Shown piece by piece: positions 63,206 to 64,000 of a stretch of 64,000 bases of DNA (positions are counted from its first letter, which is position 1; every line of letters begins with the position of its first letter). Under the pieces are notes generated by a model. The model worked only from the letters and a program-made list of their open reading frames with translations, was not told where the DNA came from and made no database searches. The stretch is from Quillaja saponaria (Eukaryota > Streptophyta > Magnoliopsida > Fabales > Quillajaceae), in assembly GCA_029379385.1 (NCBI GenBank), contig CM055611.1, forward strand, positions 18,422,062 through 18,486,061, in the 5' to 3' direction. The translations under genes were made by a program, and so were the position numbers.

Positions 63206-63558
63206 TGCCAAAGAATCATATTCCAACTAAAAACTTAAGTTATTGGGTTTAAGCTTTTAGGTGAGGCTGGGTTATAATATCTTACAAATCCAATATCTAC
63301 AGTATTCAACATAACAAGATTAAAATCTATAAAACTTTAGAGAGAAATACAATAAAATTATGGGTGAATTGAGTGAGTATTCCTCACACAATGAACATAT
63401 ATTTATAGTGTAAAATAACTATTACAAGCTACAATCTAGAAGTCAATCAAGGCTATAATCAAGAAACTAACAAGCTTATAGTCAAAAGAGCTAATTAAGA
63501 AAATAGTCAAAGAGCTAATCAAGAAAATTAATGCTAAAAACTATTCACTATTCCAACA
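63206..63558 (-). repeat. Copia-type LTR, - strand orientation
   Basis: On the - strand it begins TGTTGGAATAGTGAATAG at 63558, right after the polypurine tract TTGAGGGGGAG (63559-63569), and ends GGCA at 63206, right before the primer-binding-like site. That gives 353 bp with TG...CA ends. Having a polypurine tract on one side and a primer-binding site on the other is unusual for one LTR. Confidence 0.55.
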
Positions 63559-64000
63559 CTCCCCCTCAAGCAGGAGCATATAGATAATATGTTCCAAGCT
63601 TGTTACAAGTAAAACCCAATTGACAATCTCAAAACTCTCCCTCACTTACAACAACATAAGGAGCGATAGTTCAAGCTTTAATCCGTTTGACGAACATCAA
63701 CTAGTCCATTCATGCAGCTTCAATTCGATGTGAAAAAAAAAAAACTATAGCAACGGTACCCTTGAATAGTACTTGTGAACAATATTCTTGGTAGAAAAAT
63801 AAAAGAAACACCGTTGGAAAGAGACACAACGGGATTTTCTGGAAAAATAAAAGTAACATCGCTGGAAATAGATACAACGAGATAATTCACATAAGTATAT
63901 TTGAACTGTCAAATTTTTTAAGCTGAAATAGATAGCTAAGGATAGAGAAAAGAGTGAGGAAATAACTAGTTAAGAGATAATAACTAGAATGAGAAAATAG
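63559..64000 (-). mobile_element. 3' internal end of a copia-like element, cut by the window edge
   Basis: Sequence on the far side of the polypurine tract, so it should be the 3' part of a - strand retrotransposon. GTTCCAAGC and GGAGCATATAGATAATATG phrases next to the polypurine tract are typical of plant copia elements. A 42-bp phrase (AAAATAAAAG/TAACA plus CG(T/C)TGGAAA(G/T)AGA.ACAACG) is repeated at 63796-63830 and 63845-63880. No pol coding is seen, so the element may be internally deleted. Confidence 0.5.

Noticed and set aside
1..64000. CRISPR arrays, bacterial operons or ribosome binding sites
   Set aside because: The window is plant nuclear DNA; tandem repeats present are microsatellites, transposon arms and duplications, with none having the repeat-spacer plan.

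Overview
The window reads as nuclear DNA of a dicot flowering plant, probably a rosid. It is AT-rich, its genes are split by many short GT-AG introns, and much of the space between genes is decayed plant transposable elements. I cannot name the species.

Four host genes are supported. (1) An AT-hook protein of the AHL22 type on the + strand (13295-14214), carrying an apparent one-base frameshift near its N-terminus. (2) A large armadillo-repeat kinesin of the KIN-UB/ARK2 type on the - strand (22104-38542). I could rebuild it as 19 exons joining into one open frame of 902 residues. (3) A LITTLE ZIPPER (ZPR) microprotein gene on the - strand (44178-44583), two exons, 106 residues. (4) The last two exons of a gene resembling the plant FHA-domain protein next to ZPR1 in Arabidopsis, on the - strand (59075-61227); the rest lies beyond the right edge. 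From memory, AHL22, ZPR1 and an FHA protein lie close together on Arabidopsis chromosome 2 (At2g45430, At2g45450, At2g45460), so this looks like a conserved block with the kinesin between AHL and ZPR.

Layout: 1-840 may be the 3' end of an upstream + strand gene. 841-12700 is intergenic, with an orphan promoter-like stretch (7260-7810) and a 1.28-kb direct duplication holding a MITE-like insert. AHL follows. 14891-16067 is a non-autonomous DNA element, and 18342-20690 a decayed PIF/Harbinger element with Myb/SANT-like and transposase remnants. The kinesin gene fills 22-38.5 kb; its largest intron holds an antisense, LTR-bounded, dead copia element. 39-44 kb and 45.3-49.4 kb are AT-rich intergenic DNA. 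49441-59060 is a complete but dead Mutator-like element with 127-bp terminal inverted repeats. It carries a transposase, a plant mobile domain (PMD) gene and a small Cys/His-rich third ORF, all on the - strand. Its right end lies 14 bp past the stop codon of the FHA gene. At the right edge are a PIF-like element with TAA target duplications containing a nested hAT-like element, then a copia LTR with internal-type sequence on both sides.

The host genes are developmental or cytoskeletal regulators and do not form one pathway. By family knowledge, AHL22 represses growth and flowering through chromatin, ZPR proteins block HD-ZIP III transcription factors, and ARK kinesins act on microtubule ends. 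I found no tRNA, rRNA or CRISPR. The most unusual items are the three-gene PMD Mutator-like element abutting a host stop codon, the AHL frameshift, and the nested transposons at the right edge.
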